DNA from: Ascochyta rabiei | Lineage: Eukaryota > Ascomycota > Dothideomycetes > Pleosporales > Didymellaceae | Assembly: GCF_004011695.2 (NCBI RefSeq) | Contig: NC_082412.1 | Span: 620,001 to 684,000, forward strand | Length of the DNA: 64,000 nt | Direction of reading: 5' to 3' | Part shown: one piece after another, positions 1-9,618 of the stretch | Position numbering within the stretch: the first letter of the stretch is position 1 | Layout: each line of letters starts with the position of its first letter | Position numbers and translations under genes: made by a program | Notes under the pieces: generated by a model | Told to the model about the DNA's origin: nothing | The model's database searches: none | The model's input: the letters and a program-made list of their open reading frames with translations, nothing else

Positions 1-381
1 AAAGGTCTAAAGTGTGCTAAGTGTATAAAGGTTAGTAAGCTATATATAAATATGTCTTAGGCGTTGTTAGATAATACTTATAAGGAGTATAAGAAAAAGG
101 TAGAAGTAGACAAGTTACTTCTTATTACTGTAATTGCGCACTTATTGCGTAATAAGAAAATCCTAATACAGGTAAATAAGCACGCGCAGCAAAAGGCGCT
201 ATATTTAGCAAATAGAATAGTTAAGGCTAGCAAGTTACACCTAGCTAAGGAAGTTAATTCTAACTATTCTATAGCGTCTATTAGCATATATGCCTTGCTA
301 GCTACCTAGGGTACTCTTAGTTTAATTAAAGAGTCTATAGCAAATTATAGTACTTATATACTAATTAGCAGCAGCTTATAA
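1..381 (+). pseudogene. Antisense Cys-motif/coiled-coil ORF relic beside element F
   Basis: Frame 1 stays open from the window edge apart from TAG at 58 and 307 and a final TAA at 379. It begins inside a protein with the motif KCAKC followed by six residues and a Tyr (codons at about 10-45). That is C-x2-C-x6-[C or Y], where Tyr is what a RIP-hit TGC codon becomes. A Lys/Leu/Glu-rich stretch of about 70 residues follows and looks like a coiled coil. It lies on the strand opposite to gypsy element F, just beyond F's chromodomain, in the position where H carries a similar antisense frame. I do not recognise a named family. A DNA- or RNA-binding accessory protein is only an inference from the Cys cluster. 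The N-terminus lies outside the window. Confidence 0.45.
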
Positions 382-399
382 GGTACGCAGGTAGGTCCT

Positions 400-1421
400 A
401 TATATTTTCTAAGTCTTGGTATCCTAACTTTTCAACTAGGTACCTTTGTTTATTACCATTTCCCTTATATACTACTTTTTTTTTAACTTTCTATTTATCT
501 TTACTATTAGCTTAGTAATAGAAGTTCTTCTAGATAGGCGTTCTAAAGTTAGCTAGTTCTAATAGCGATATGTAGAACACTAGATAGATCTTTACATCCT
601 TTAGTAGAATAAGTCTATAGTTAAATAGGCTTATCTACTTTAAAATAAAAAAGGGTCTAACTTTAGTATAGTCTAGTTTTTTTGTTAGTCTTTATATGTA
701 AAGGTTTTTTGAAAGGAGATAGACTTTATACCCCTCTTTTAGCTAAGGTACTGTTTTTATTTTCTAGTTAACATATAAGATTGCTTATTCTTAAGCCTTA
801 CTAATATTTTCTTATACTTTCTTATGCACTTCTTTTAGTCTTACTACTTGGAAAATTGCTAATTTAGTCTAAATTAGCATATCTAGGCTTCTAGTAAAGA
901 GATTTAGGTGCATCCTGTAATTTAGAAAGAACAGTAATTCTTCTGTTACTTCTAATAATTTGTTATTATATGTAATTTATGCTAGAGGTAACAGTAAAAC
1001 CTAGTTATCTTACTGCTAGTTGCTGTATATCTGTAGGTATGTTTCTATAGTCTAATTTGTTCTTTCTGTCTATCTATCTGTCTGTAGATAGTATGCTGTT
1101 AAGAGCTTCTTCTTAGTACTAATTTGCGCTAAGAGTGTGGTCTAATAATTTAATATAAAGAGCTTGTCTCTATTACTAATAATTAATTTAGAAATACTAT
1201 AGTGTTAGATAATCCTATCTAAGAATACCTAAGTAAGCTACTCTAGAGTATAGTTGTAGCAAAATCGTATTATCTTAGCAGCTTTTATAAATCTGTCTAC
1301 TATAACAAAGATTAAGTTATAGGTGTATTCTGTAACAGGGTCTCTACAGGTAGGTAGCTGTGTAATAAAATCTATTATAATGTTTGTCTATAGTGCTGTA
1401 GGTAGTTCTATAGCCTATATT
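400..1421 (-). pseudogene. Element F pol, 3' part: integrase core to chromodomain
   Basis: The reverse complement matches H's + strand integrase block (18870-19900) codon for codon over most of its length. It covers the start of the integrase catalytic core near 1420-1250, the connecting region, the C-terminal domain rich in Lys, and a chromodomain-like Leu-Gly-Tyr segment at about 415-450. Many TAG/TAA stops interrupt the frame. Integrase would insert the cDNA, and the chromodomain in fungal chromoviruses binds histone H3 marks. This copy is dead. The frame is cut at 1421 by E and resumes at 9619. Confidence 0.75.
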
Positions 1422-1614
1422 TGTAAGGGCACTGTAGGTAGGCAATAGAGCAGAGCGATATAGGATGAGATAATAGGTAATATTAAGAGATAAGACAAAT
1501 CCTTAATAGATAAGTCTTTAGGTGTGTAGATGTTATATACTAGTTAGTAGGTCTCTAGGCTTAGCCTAGGACCTAACTAAGGTATCCTCTGCTGTAGGGA
1601 GAACACCTGTAATA
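1422..1614 (-). repeat. Element E 3' LTR (193 bp)
   Basis: It is nearly identical to 9421-9613. It begins with TG (tgtaagggc) and ends with aata, a mutated form of the aaca end of the other copy. Differences between the copies are mostly G/A or C/T. It is preceded by atatt, the target duplication. Confidence 0.93.
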
Positions 1615-1632
1615 ATAGCCCCCCCCCTTCTA
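1615..1632 (-). other. Element E polypurine tract
   Basis: Directly inside the 3' LTR, the + strand shows a run of C that reads on the - strand as a G-rich purine tract next to the LTR. This is where plus-strand cDNA priming would occur, and it fixes the orientation of E. Confidence 0.75.
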
Positions 1633-1752
1633 AAGGTTCGTCCTAAACCGCTTTAGGGAATCCCTAGGGCCATTATTAAACTTTAGAAAAACCTCCTGTA
1701 GAGGGAAAAACTTAGTAGGAGAAATGTAGTGTGGCCTAGGGTAACTATCCAG

Positions 1753-1951
1753 CATTAAGTAAGGCTAGGTAGCTGTTAAGAGCAATCCCCTAGATGCCAG
1801 CTACGCCGTCGTCACAACGCCTCCTTAGTACTCTGCTAGGGTAGCACCACTGTGCTGCTGGGCTACTAGGTTTTCCTGTATTAAGTAAGGCTAGGTAGCT
1901 GTTAAGAGCAATCCTATAGACGCTAGCTACGCTATTATTACAACGCTTTCT
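1753..1951. repeat. Two-copy direct repeat in E 3' region
   Basis: A unit of about 74 bp at 1753-1826 (starting gcattaagtaaggctagg) recurs at 1878-1951 with about 50 bp between the copies. The left copy keeps more C and CpG (gccgtcgtc), while the right copy reads gctattatt at the same place, so the copies differ mainly by transitions. Confidence 0.8.
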
Positions 1952-2632
1952 TGTTTGCTAGAGTCTTAATATAGGTTAAGTCTGTAATTGTTAGCTCTAT
2001 AGCTTAATAGGTAAGCAGTAGCTTAAACTAGACGTTACAAAGGTTAACAATAAAGTAGTCCTTAGCTTAACCTATAGGGAGTGTAATTGTTAGATGTTAG
2101 ACGTGTAGGGGCTATTAGCTCCCTGCGTCTTACAGGTGGCAACTAGCACTAGGCTGGGGCCTACCCTGCGTGTGGACGTTTGTTTATACTCTCTACAACC
2201 CCCTAGGTGGTTAGGTGCCTTATACTAGGGATCGAAATCCCTAGGGCCTAAGTAGTAAGTAAGTCCCTAACTAGTAACGTCTATAAGAGGATTGCTAGCA
2301 GCTCCTGCAGCCTGTTCCTGCGCAAACTAGCTTGCAGAATTTACTTATTTATAGGGGATCTTCTCTGTATACTAGCTTATAACAGCAAGCTACCAGCCTT
2401 ACCTAACGCCTTGCTTAGGCTCCTACGCAGCATAGCCTAGGCTTTAGCATGTTTACAACGTGAATCTTAGGTAAGATTATTAGACGTCTTCTAATTAGTT
2501 AATAGACGCGTGTTTAGATATAGTAAACTTTTATTTATTTGTATAGCGCGTTACGTTAGGTAAAAGAGCAGTTAGAGGTTAGGTTGTTGCTAGGTGCCTG
2601 CTAGGCTGCTAGGGCCTAGGTGTATATAAGGA

Positions 2633-2641
2633 CTGTATTTC
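2633..2641 (+). promoter_or_regulatory. TATA-like box for antisense gene in E
   Basis: The motif tatataagg is followed within 60 bp by a C/T-rich, purine-poor leader containing acacactaccatcc. That is the layout of a fungal core promoter and 5' UTR. It points along the + strand, opposite to E's gag-pol. The K LTR has the same arrangement: tatataaagg, then acacactacgtacc. Confidence 0.5.
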
Positions 2642-2699
2642 TCCACCTACAGTACCTTATTACACACTACCATCCTTATCTACCACCTAACTCTTGCTA

Positions 2700-3710
2700 A
2701 ATTAACTCTTGCCTACCTCTATTATAACTCCCCTGCCCCTATACATCGCCTACTAGGCCCTACCTAACTACGTCTATTAGCTGCCTAACAACATACAGCC
2801 CTAGCCCTTACTCTTGTAATACTAGTGCCGCTGCAGCATTACGCGCTTAACTACTTACTCTAAGTATAATCCTAAGGGTACTATTAAGTTGTTTATATAT
2901 GTCTTCTGTTAACCTAGTAGGTATAGGCTCTGTAAGGACAACTTTAGTATATGCGCTAGCTGCGTAGAGGCAAAGGTTAGCAAGTACGTTAAGGTATTTC
3001 CTATGCTGCTCTAGTGTCTATCTGTAACTAATGCGTGTAGATTAACCCTATCTTCTGCTAAGCTATTAACATGCTTAACTTCCTTATTAATTAAGCTATA
3101 TGCAAGACTAACAAGGAGACTATTAGGCAGAGTAACTAGGCAACTAAGGACTCTGTTAATAACGCTGTTTAGTTGTTCTAGCAGACTACCTATAACTACG
3201 CTCTAGGCTGTTATAACAGCTTTGTTGCCTATAATGCTGTAGTTTGTTACTACGTTAACAAGTCTAGTCTCTCTAAGACTAAGTACGCCTAGGCGCGCTA
3301 GGTTTTCTAGTTATACAACCTCCAGCAGTATATTATAAGTGTTGTTTTCCTCCCCTCTTTTCTTAAGGCTAATATAAGTAGGCTGCGGTTAGTACAGTTA
3401 GCGCAAAGCTGCCTAACAACATGGTTATTAATGCTGTGCTTAAAGAGCACTTCTAGAAGACAGGTTGTGCGAACAAGGCGGAGAAGCGCTGGTACTACTA
3501 TGGTACTAACCTGCTGTTATCCGCCTAGGCTTCTACTACTGCCTTCTAGAGGGTATCTGCGTTGCCTACAAAGCTTACTCTAGGTAGCTGTTAATACTAT
3601 AGCCCCTCCTTTTATATAAGCCTAAGTGTAGGTTATAGCAGTTCTTCTGCCTAGTATAGTAGTAGTTATAAAGACTCTCTACTTCTATAGTAACTTTTAA
3701 TAAACCTTAT
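2700..3710 (+). pseudogene. Antisense gene relic in E 3' region, with Cys cluster
   Basis: Downstream of the TATA-like box, the + strand carries two long gene-like stretches in different frames. From about 2865 to 3005 one frame reads a Cys-rich segment (CKDNFSICASC, then a Tyr eight residues on). From about 3020 to 3350 another frame reads a compositionally normal protein (for example YALGCYNSFVAYNAVVCYYV) whose only stops are TAG and TAA. An intron, a frameshift or a wrong choice of frame could explain the switch. It lies opposite to E pol and ends close to E's AT-hook region. I do not recognise the product. The Cys cluster resembles those in the antisense frames of F, H and J. No start codon could be fixed. 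Confidence 0.35.
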
Positions 3711-3719
3711 AATTAGTCT

Positions 3720-6700
3720 TCTCTTCTAACTTAAACGTGCTATTCTTGCCAGTAATATATTAGATAGACGCTGGGCCTCCTTCAGCCACTAGCTGCACTT
3801 ATTCTAGGAGCGTCCATCCTCACTTCTTAGCTAGGTTGGAAGGATATCCTTTTTAGGAGGTAGACTTCTTAGGACGTCCTCTCTTACGCTTTAGTAGCGT
3901 TGGTTCCCTAGGCACTGCCTAGTTACCTGCTAATAGATTACCTACGCAAACGCTTTAGTAATAATCCTAAAGGATCTTATTGCAGTAGTTAAGATAGTTA
4001 AGTGGTTCCTAGGTTGCCTCTTTATTAGGCTAACCTAGCCACTTAACTCTATACTCCCTTCCTTAGGCTATAGTGTCTTAGTGTAACAGTATACCTTTAA
4101 CCTTATACCTATTACTAGGCAGAATGTCTTCTAGTATGCTGATAGGACCTGGCTAAAACCTACTGTTCTCTAGGGGTTCCCTCTAGCGCTTAAGTAATAA
4201 TACGTTAAACACTAGGTGCACTCTATCTATTAATAGGGGGAGCTTTAGCCTGTACGCTAGCTTTCCTATCTTCCTAAGTACTACAAATAGTCTAAGGTAG
4301 TAAGCGTTAAACTTCTTTAAAGGACAGCTTGTTATTAGGTTCTTAGCCTGCAGGAGGACTAAGTCCCTCTTAGTAAAGTGTTGTTCTAATCTCTTTATAT
4401 TGTACTACTAGGCGTTGCCCTTTTATATATACTCTAAGGCCTCTTTTACTGTTCTCTATATATTGTGCCAGCGCTCTAAGCGTCTAGCAACCTGCCTACG
4501 CAGCTCTAGCGTAGTTCTGTCCTTGTCCCAGACAGCTAGGGGCTTTTAGAGCCAGTGCTTATTAGGCATCCTATTAAATCCCTTAGGGTTAGTGCTAAAG
4601 GCGACCTTAATAGGAGATTCTCTATGTGCAGAGTAAGCTTTAGAGTTGTAGGCATACTTAGTATATAGTAGAAGGTCTACCTAGTTATCCTGTTAGTAGT
4701 TTATATATATGCGTAAGTACGTCTCTAACTCCTAATTCTAACACTCTGTTTGCCTGTCTGTCTAGGGATAGAACGCCGTACTAAGCTAGTGGTTAATTGT
4801 TAGGTAGTAGCAAATATTAGACTAAAATTGGCTAGTAAACACTAAACCTTAATCTGACAGCAGCGTATCTAGTGGTCCTTGCTTTAAGAAGCTCTGTTCT
4901 ATTAACAGTTTAGCTAGGTGCTAGGCAGTAATTATCTTAGTACAGGGTAGGTACTAGATGTACTTACTAAACTAGTCTATAAGGACTAGTATAGTGTTAT
5001 ACTTATTCCCCTTAGCGTCTATTAACTTTAGTAGGTCTGTTACAAAGTTAAGGGAGAAGTGCTACTAGGCTGTATTAGGGACTAGAAGTAGTGTAAGTAA
5101 TCCCTACAGTTTATGTCTCCTAATTTTGTAGAGTTAGCACTTAGGGCACCTTTAGATGTAGTGATGTACGTCCTTCATCAGCCCTAGCTAATAGTACTTC
5201 TTCTTAAGTACTTTAGCAGTCTTATCTACGCTATAGTGACCTCCTATAGGGTTATTATAGTTCCTTAATAGGATAGTGTAGCGCAGAGTAATATTATTAG
5301 GAATCTAAACTTTCCTACTCCTGCGTAAGGTCCTACTTAGGTTAACCTCCTAGTAGTGTTGTGCCTTCTTTACTCTGCTGTCCGTCCTAGTTGTTAGTAA
5401 CAGCTTTCTAGGGTATAGTACGTCCCGTTACTAGACCTACTTAACAAAATCTCCTAGGATTACTAGTGTATCTAGGGTAAAAGCGGAATCTCCTTGCGTA
5501 GCTTTGTTTGCAAGGTTTGTAGGGGCACTAACTCTGCCGTCTAGACTATAAACGAGAGCTTCAGCAACGTTAAAGTCTAGTCCCCTAGCTTTAGGATTAG
5601 GCTAATCCTAACCTTAGTTAATAGATAAAGGATTAGGGTTTATAGGAGACAAATCTCTATAGCTAATCTAATGTTAGTGGAATTCCTTAGGGACAACTTT
5701 AGGTAGTTGCTAGACTACTGCTAGGTCTACTACAGGTACGTTAAGCCTAGATATTGCCTATACATTGTTTTAAGCCCTAGACTTATAAATTGTCTAGATT
5801 TAAAGCTTTTGTTATAAGGTAGGCAGCATAGCGTCCTACAGGGCCTGCTGTTCTCTAACCTTAAGACCTTCTACGTAATCTAGACGCCTTAATAGGCTGT
5901 CGTCTGTGTTTTTAGGTCCTAGCTTATATTTAACTTTAAAGTTAAATCTTGCTAGCTCCTCTACCTATTAGGCTTACTTAGGAGAGAGCTTCTTTGTTGT
6001 TATAAAGTACCTTAGGTTATTGTAATCTAAGAGTACTCTAATTTTTGCTAGGGCGTGTTTAAGATAGTGTCTCTACTGCCTAAAGGCTTTAACAATTACA
6101 GACAGTTCTTTATTGTAGGTGTGCTATCTAATAGATAGGCCTGTGAACTTCTAGCTCTAAAATACTACAGGCTTCTAGTGTAGCTCTGTGGCCACTTTAG
6201 ACGTTTAGGGTTATAACAGGATAGCTGCTATAGCAAAGTTTAACGCGTTAGTAAGAACAATAATAGGCTTGTTTAGGTTAAAGTGCTAAAGCACTAGGGC
6301 CCCTGTAAACTTCTCCCTAATTGTAAGGAACGCTGTGCGCGCTTCCTCTAGCCAGTGCTATAGTTTATACTATTTTGTTAGTCCCTTCTAACTCTTCTTT
6401 AGTCTCGCCCCCCCCTTTTCTTAACTAGGGACCCCCTAGTCCTCTGCTAGGTGTTAGGCGGCTGTTATATAGTTAATAAGCAGCTAGACAATTCCTAAGT
6501 AGTTAAATATAAACTGCTAATAAAAGTTAGTAAAGCCTAAGAACACTTAAATATCCTTATAACTAGATAGTTTAGGCTATTTAGTGATGGTACAGACCCT
6601 CTTAGGATCTATTACCACACTGTCTAGGGTAATAACAAATCTTAGAAACTCTACTAACTTGCTAGAGAAGACGCACTTGCTTGCCTTCGCGAACATCCCC

Positions 6701-8000
6701 TATTTAACCAGGTGATTAAGGACCTCTTTAACGTGTTTGTTGTGGTCTTTCTTGTCCTAGGAATAGATAAGGATGTTGTCCAGGTAAACTACGCAGATCC
6801 TATCTAGTAGGCCTTCTAGGGCTCTGTAGATATAGGATTAGAACGTGGCTAGTGTGTTAGCTAAGCTAAACAGCATTACTAGGTATTTAAAATAACCGTA
6901 TCGCGTCTTAAACGCAGTCTTCTACTTGTTGCCCTCCTTAATCTAGAGCCTATAGTAGGCGTTATGTAGATCTAGCTTAGTAAAGACCTTCGCTTTTAAC
7001 AGACAATCCATCATCTCGCTCACCAGCAGGATGGGATACTAATTCTTAATAGTTATCTTGTTTAATCCCTAATAATTAACACACAATCTTATAGTGCCAT
7101 TAGGTTTAGGAACAAACAGGATAGGTGCTCCTACCAGCAACTTACTTAGGCAGATCTAGCCCTTCTCCTATACTGCCTTAAGGTATTCCTAGAGTATATC
7201 TAGTTCTTAGCAGAACAGGTTATAGATTAGGAGGTTAGGAACCTTAGCACCTGCCTTAATCTCTATAGAGTAATTATACTCCTAGTAGGGCGCTAATACA
7301 CTTATCTAGCGTTTACTAAACGTAAACTACTTATAATAGAGGTGCTTAGGCATATATTTAAGCTCTTCTATATCTAGAGCGTTAGCCTCTAGTATAGGGC
7401 TACTGTTAATTCCTACTACTATAATCCTTAACTACTTAGTAAGGGTTATGTCTGGTGTCTGTCTGTTGTCTGTCTAGTAGACGTCTGTTAGACCCCCTAT
7501 ACCTAGACTCTTAGACTGTAGTAGGTATAGATGCTTACCTAGGTCTAGGTTACTAAACAATTGTTTAGTAGTTACTAGCTAGACTCTCTTAACGTTGTCT
7601 GTAAACTACTTGTAGGTTCCTGCAGAGAAGTAGATATACAGGTCTACCTTAGCTAGCTATAGATAGCCTAATACTAGGTTATATCTAATAAATAATATAG
7701 ACTAGAATTTAGTTAGCCTAACTGTCTTAGGCGTTTCCTTGCTGTTGTAGCAGACTATTGTTAACTAGTACTACTCTGTTAACAACAGCTTTGTATTGTC
7801 TAGGACCACTACGTTTAGTCGCTGGTTAGTTCCCTTTAGGTTAAGCCCTAGCTCTCTAGCTACCTGTTTAGTAATAAGGTTTAGCTCTAAACCTAAGTCG
7901 TATAAGGCCTAGAGAGTTCTAGGGTTACCCTTAGAGTTAATTAGCTAGATAGTAACTGCTATACAGGTTTGTTTCCCTTTAGTCTCTAGCCCTAGTTGTA
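3720..8000 (-). pseudogene. Element E pol: protease, RT, RNase H, integrase, C-terminal AT-hook
   Basis: Reading right to left, RT carries VYLDNILIYS with the catalytic doublet as Asp-Asn at 6775-6786. RNase H follows. The integrase zinc finger keeps its CPKC pair at 5137-5148, after GGHYSVDKT and before QLYK. The core and C-terminal domain run down to about 3720. Near the C-terminus is KRKRGRPKK (3865-3891), a textbook AT-hook with the GRP core, and I did not see a chromodomain. Stops are mostly TAG at Gln/Trp positions. The YLDN form fits a GAT-GAC pair hit at its TpG. An AT-hook could tether integration to AT-rich DNA, but that is inference. Confidence 0.8.
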
Positions 8001-9341
8001 GGTAGGGAAGGTTGGCGACTAGGGCTTCCCATTTCCCTAGTTGCCACTAGATTGTTAATTACTGCCTCCGCGGCCTCTCTAATAGCTCTGTTGCTAATGG
8101 CCCTAAGGGTTTTGCCCCTAATTTAGCTAATAATAACTACCTCTATTAGATTGTTAGTGGTAATTGCCCCTATAGGACCCCTTGCCTCCTGCTAAATTAG
8201 CGTTATTAGTTGCTAGCTAGGAGTCTCCTAGCTGCTTTCTAGTATCGCTCCTAGAGGGGGTTAAGGCCTAGCTGTAGTGCCTTTTAAATCCTTTCCTATT
8301 AGGAGAAGAGTAAGGTCTTTTGTTTTAACTGCTGCCTTTAGCCTAGAGGCTTAAGTTTAAGAGGACTGTTACAGTCTCTGCGTTACAGAGGGCCTGTTTA
8401 AACTCTATCTACTTAGTAATGTGTTCTAGGCTACTATTGCGCTAGATCTTATGTTAGAGGTTGTAGGGAGTAAGGCTCTATACAAACGCTATCTTAAACT
8501 TATAGTTATCTGTGCTGTTATTAAACTTAGCAAAGTTGCAGGGCAGTAGAGACTTCTACTTATTCAACTTTATTAGGAAGGTGTTAATAGAATTGTTAGC
8601 CTTCTACTTATAGTTAAAGTACTTATTATAGTTCTTATACTAAGTAAAGACTAGGTCTTATATAAGCTACTCCTCCTCTACACAGAGGTTGGCCTAGGTT
8701 TAGATTAATCCCTTATTAATATGTTGTTAGATTAATTCTTAATAGACACTATAGTGGATAGTGCCTATAATCTAATAGGTGCGGGTTACAGAGTCTTTAA
8801 CTACTTAAGCGTACTAGAACGCTGTGTCTATGTCCTTAATCTACTAGTCTACCTACTAGGTTAATAGAGGCTTATTATCTGTCCTAAGTTTTAGCTTAGG
8901 TTAGATGTTGTTAAGGACTTGTATTATCTTGCCAGCCTTGTTAAACGCTAGGCAGTAGCTACCTAGTGTGGGCCTGACATGCGTCTGCTGCAGGGTCTCT
9001 ACTACCTAGTTAAATTACTGCTGCTAGATTTTGATTTCTTGTTTAGGGGCGCTAGACAATTCTACTTTGTTAAGTGCCTTTAGTAATAACAGGATAGAAG
9101 CCTGTAGTAACTCTATTTATGTAATGCATAGCGTTAGGACGTCTAGCATTGTAATGCCTACTACTATAGTAGCTAACCTGCCCCTAATGTAAGGGTTAAG
9201 CGGTGGCTCTATAGGTGCTGGTAATACCCTAGGCGCGTTATTGCAGCGTTGCGCATCTAGCTCCTAACTAAGGTTGTTGCAAGGGGGCAACTCCTCTACG
9301 TTGCTAGTGGTTAAGCAGAGGTTGCGTCTTCCTCCAGCCAT
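8000..9341 (-). pseudogene. Element E gag, Gly/Arg/Gln-rich tail
   Basis: A good start is the ATG read at 9341-9339 on the - strand, giving MAGGRRNLCL, about 80 bp inside the 5' LTR. The frame continues about 440 codons with TAG/TAA stops. The middle matches fungal gypsy capsid proteins in style (NKGLI, LIKLNK, FKIAFV). The tail at about 8010-8230 is rich in Gly, Asn, Gln, Ser and Arg (GGKGSYRGNY, RGRGGSN). No C-x2-C-x4-H-x4-C knuckle is visible, so RNA binding may have relied on the RGG-like tail. The gag/pol boundary is approximate. Confidence 0.65.
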
Positions 9342-9420
9342 TACTAATGGCTAAGTTTTTTCCTGTCTCTCTGCTGCTAATTAGCTGCCTGTTCTAAGAG
9401 GAAGTAAGAAGGATTTAAAT

Positions 9421-9613
9421 TATAAGGGCACTGTAGGTAGGTAATAGAGCAGAGCGATATAGGATGAGATAATAGGTGATATTAAGAGATAAGACAAATC
9501 CTTAATAGATAAGTCTTTAGGTGTGTGGATGTTATATACTAGTTAGTAGGTCTCTAGGCTTAGCCTAGGACCTAACTAAGGTATCCCCTGCTGTAGGGAG
9601 AACACCTATAACA
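9421..9613 (-). repeat. Element E 5' LTR (193 bp)
   Basis: Partner of 1422-1614. It starts tataagggc (TG mutated to TA) and ends ctataaca, followed by the atatt duplication at 9614-9618. Confidence 0.93.
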
Positions 9614-9618
9614 ATATT

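Larger units (their letters stand above)
1422..9613 (-). mobile_element. Element E: full-length Ty3/gypsy LTR retrotransposon inserted in F
   Basis: E has two 193-bp LTRs (1422-1614 and 9421-9613) that differ at a few positions. It is flanked by a perfect 5-bp duplication, atatt. The polypurine tract lies beside the left LTR and gag lies beside the right LTR, so the element reads right to left. The order is gag (about 9341-8000), pol with protease, RT, RNase H and integrase (about 8000-3720), then a long 3' region (1633-3720). That 3' region holds a tandem duplication and a gene-like frame on the opposite strand with its own TATA box. At 8.2 kb it is longer than most fungal gypsy elements, and the excess is this 3' region. 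Confidence 0.9.
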
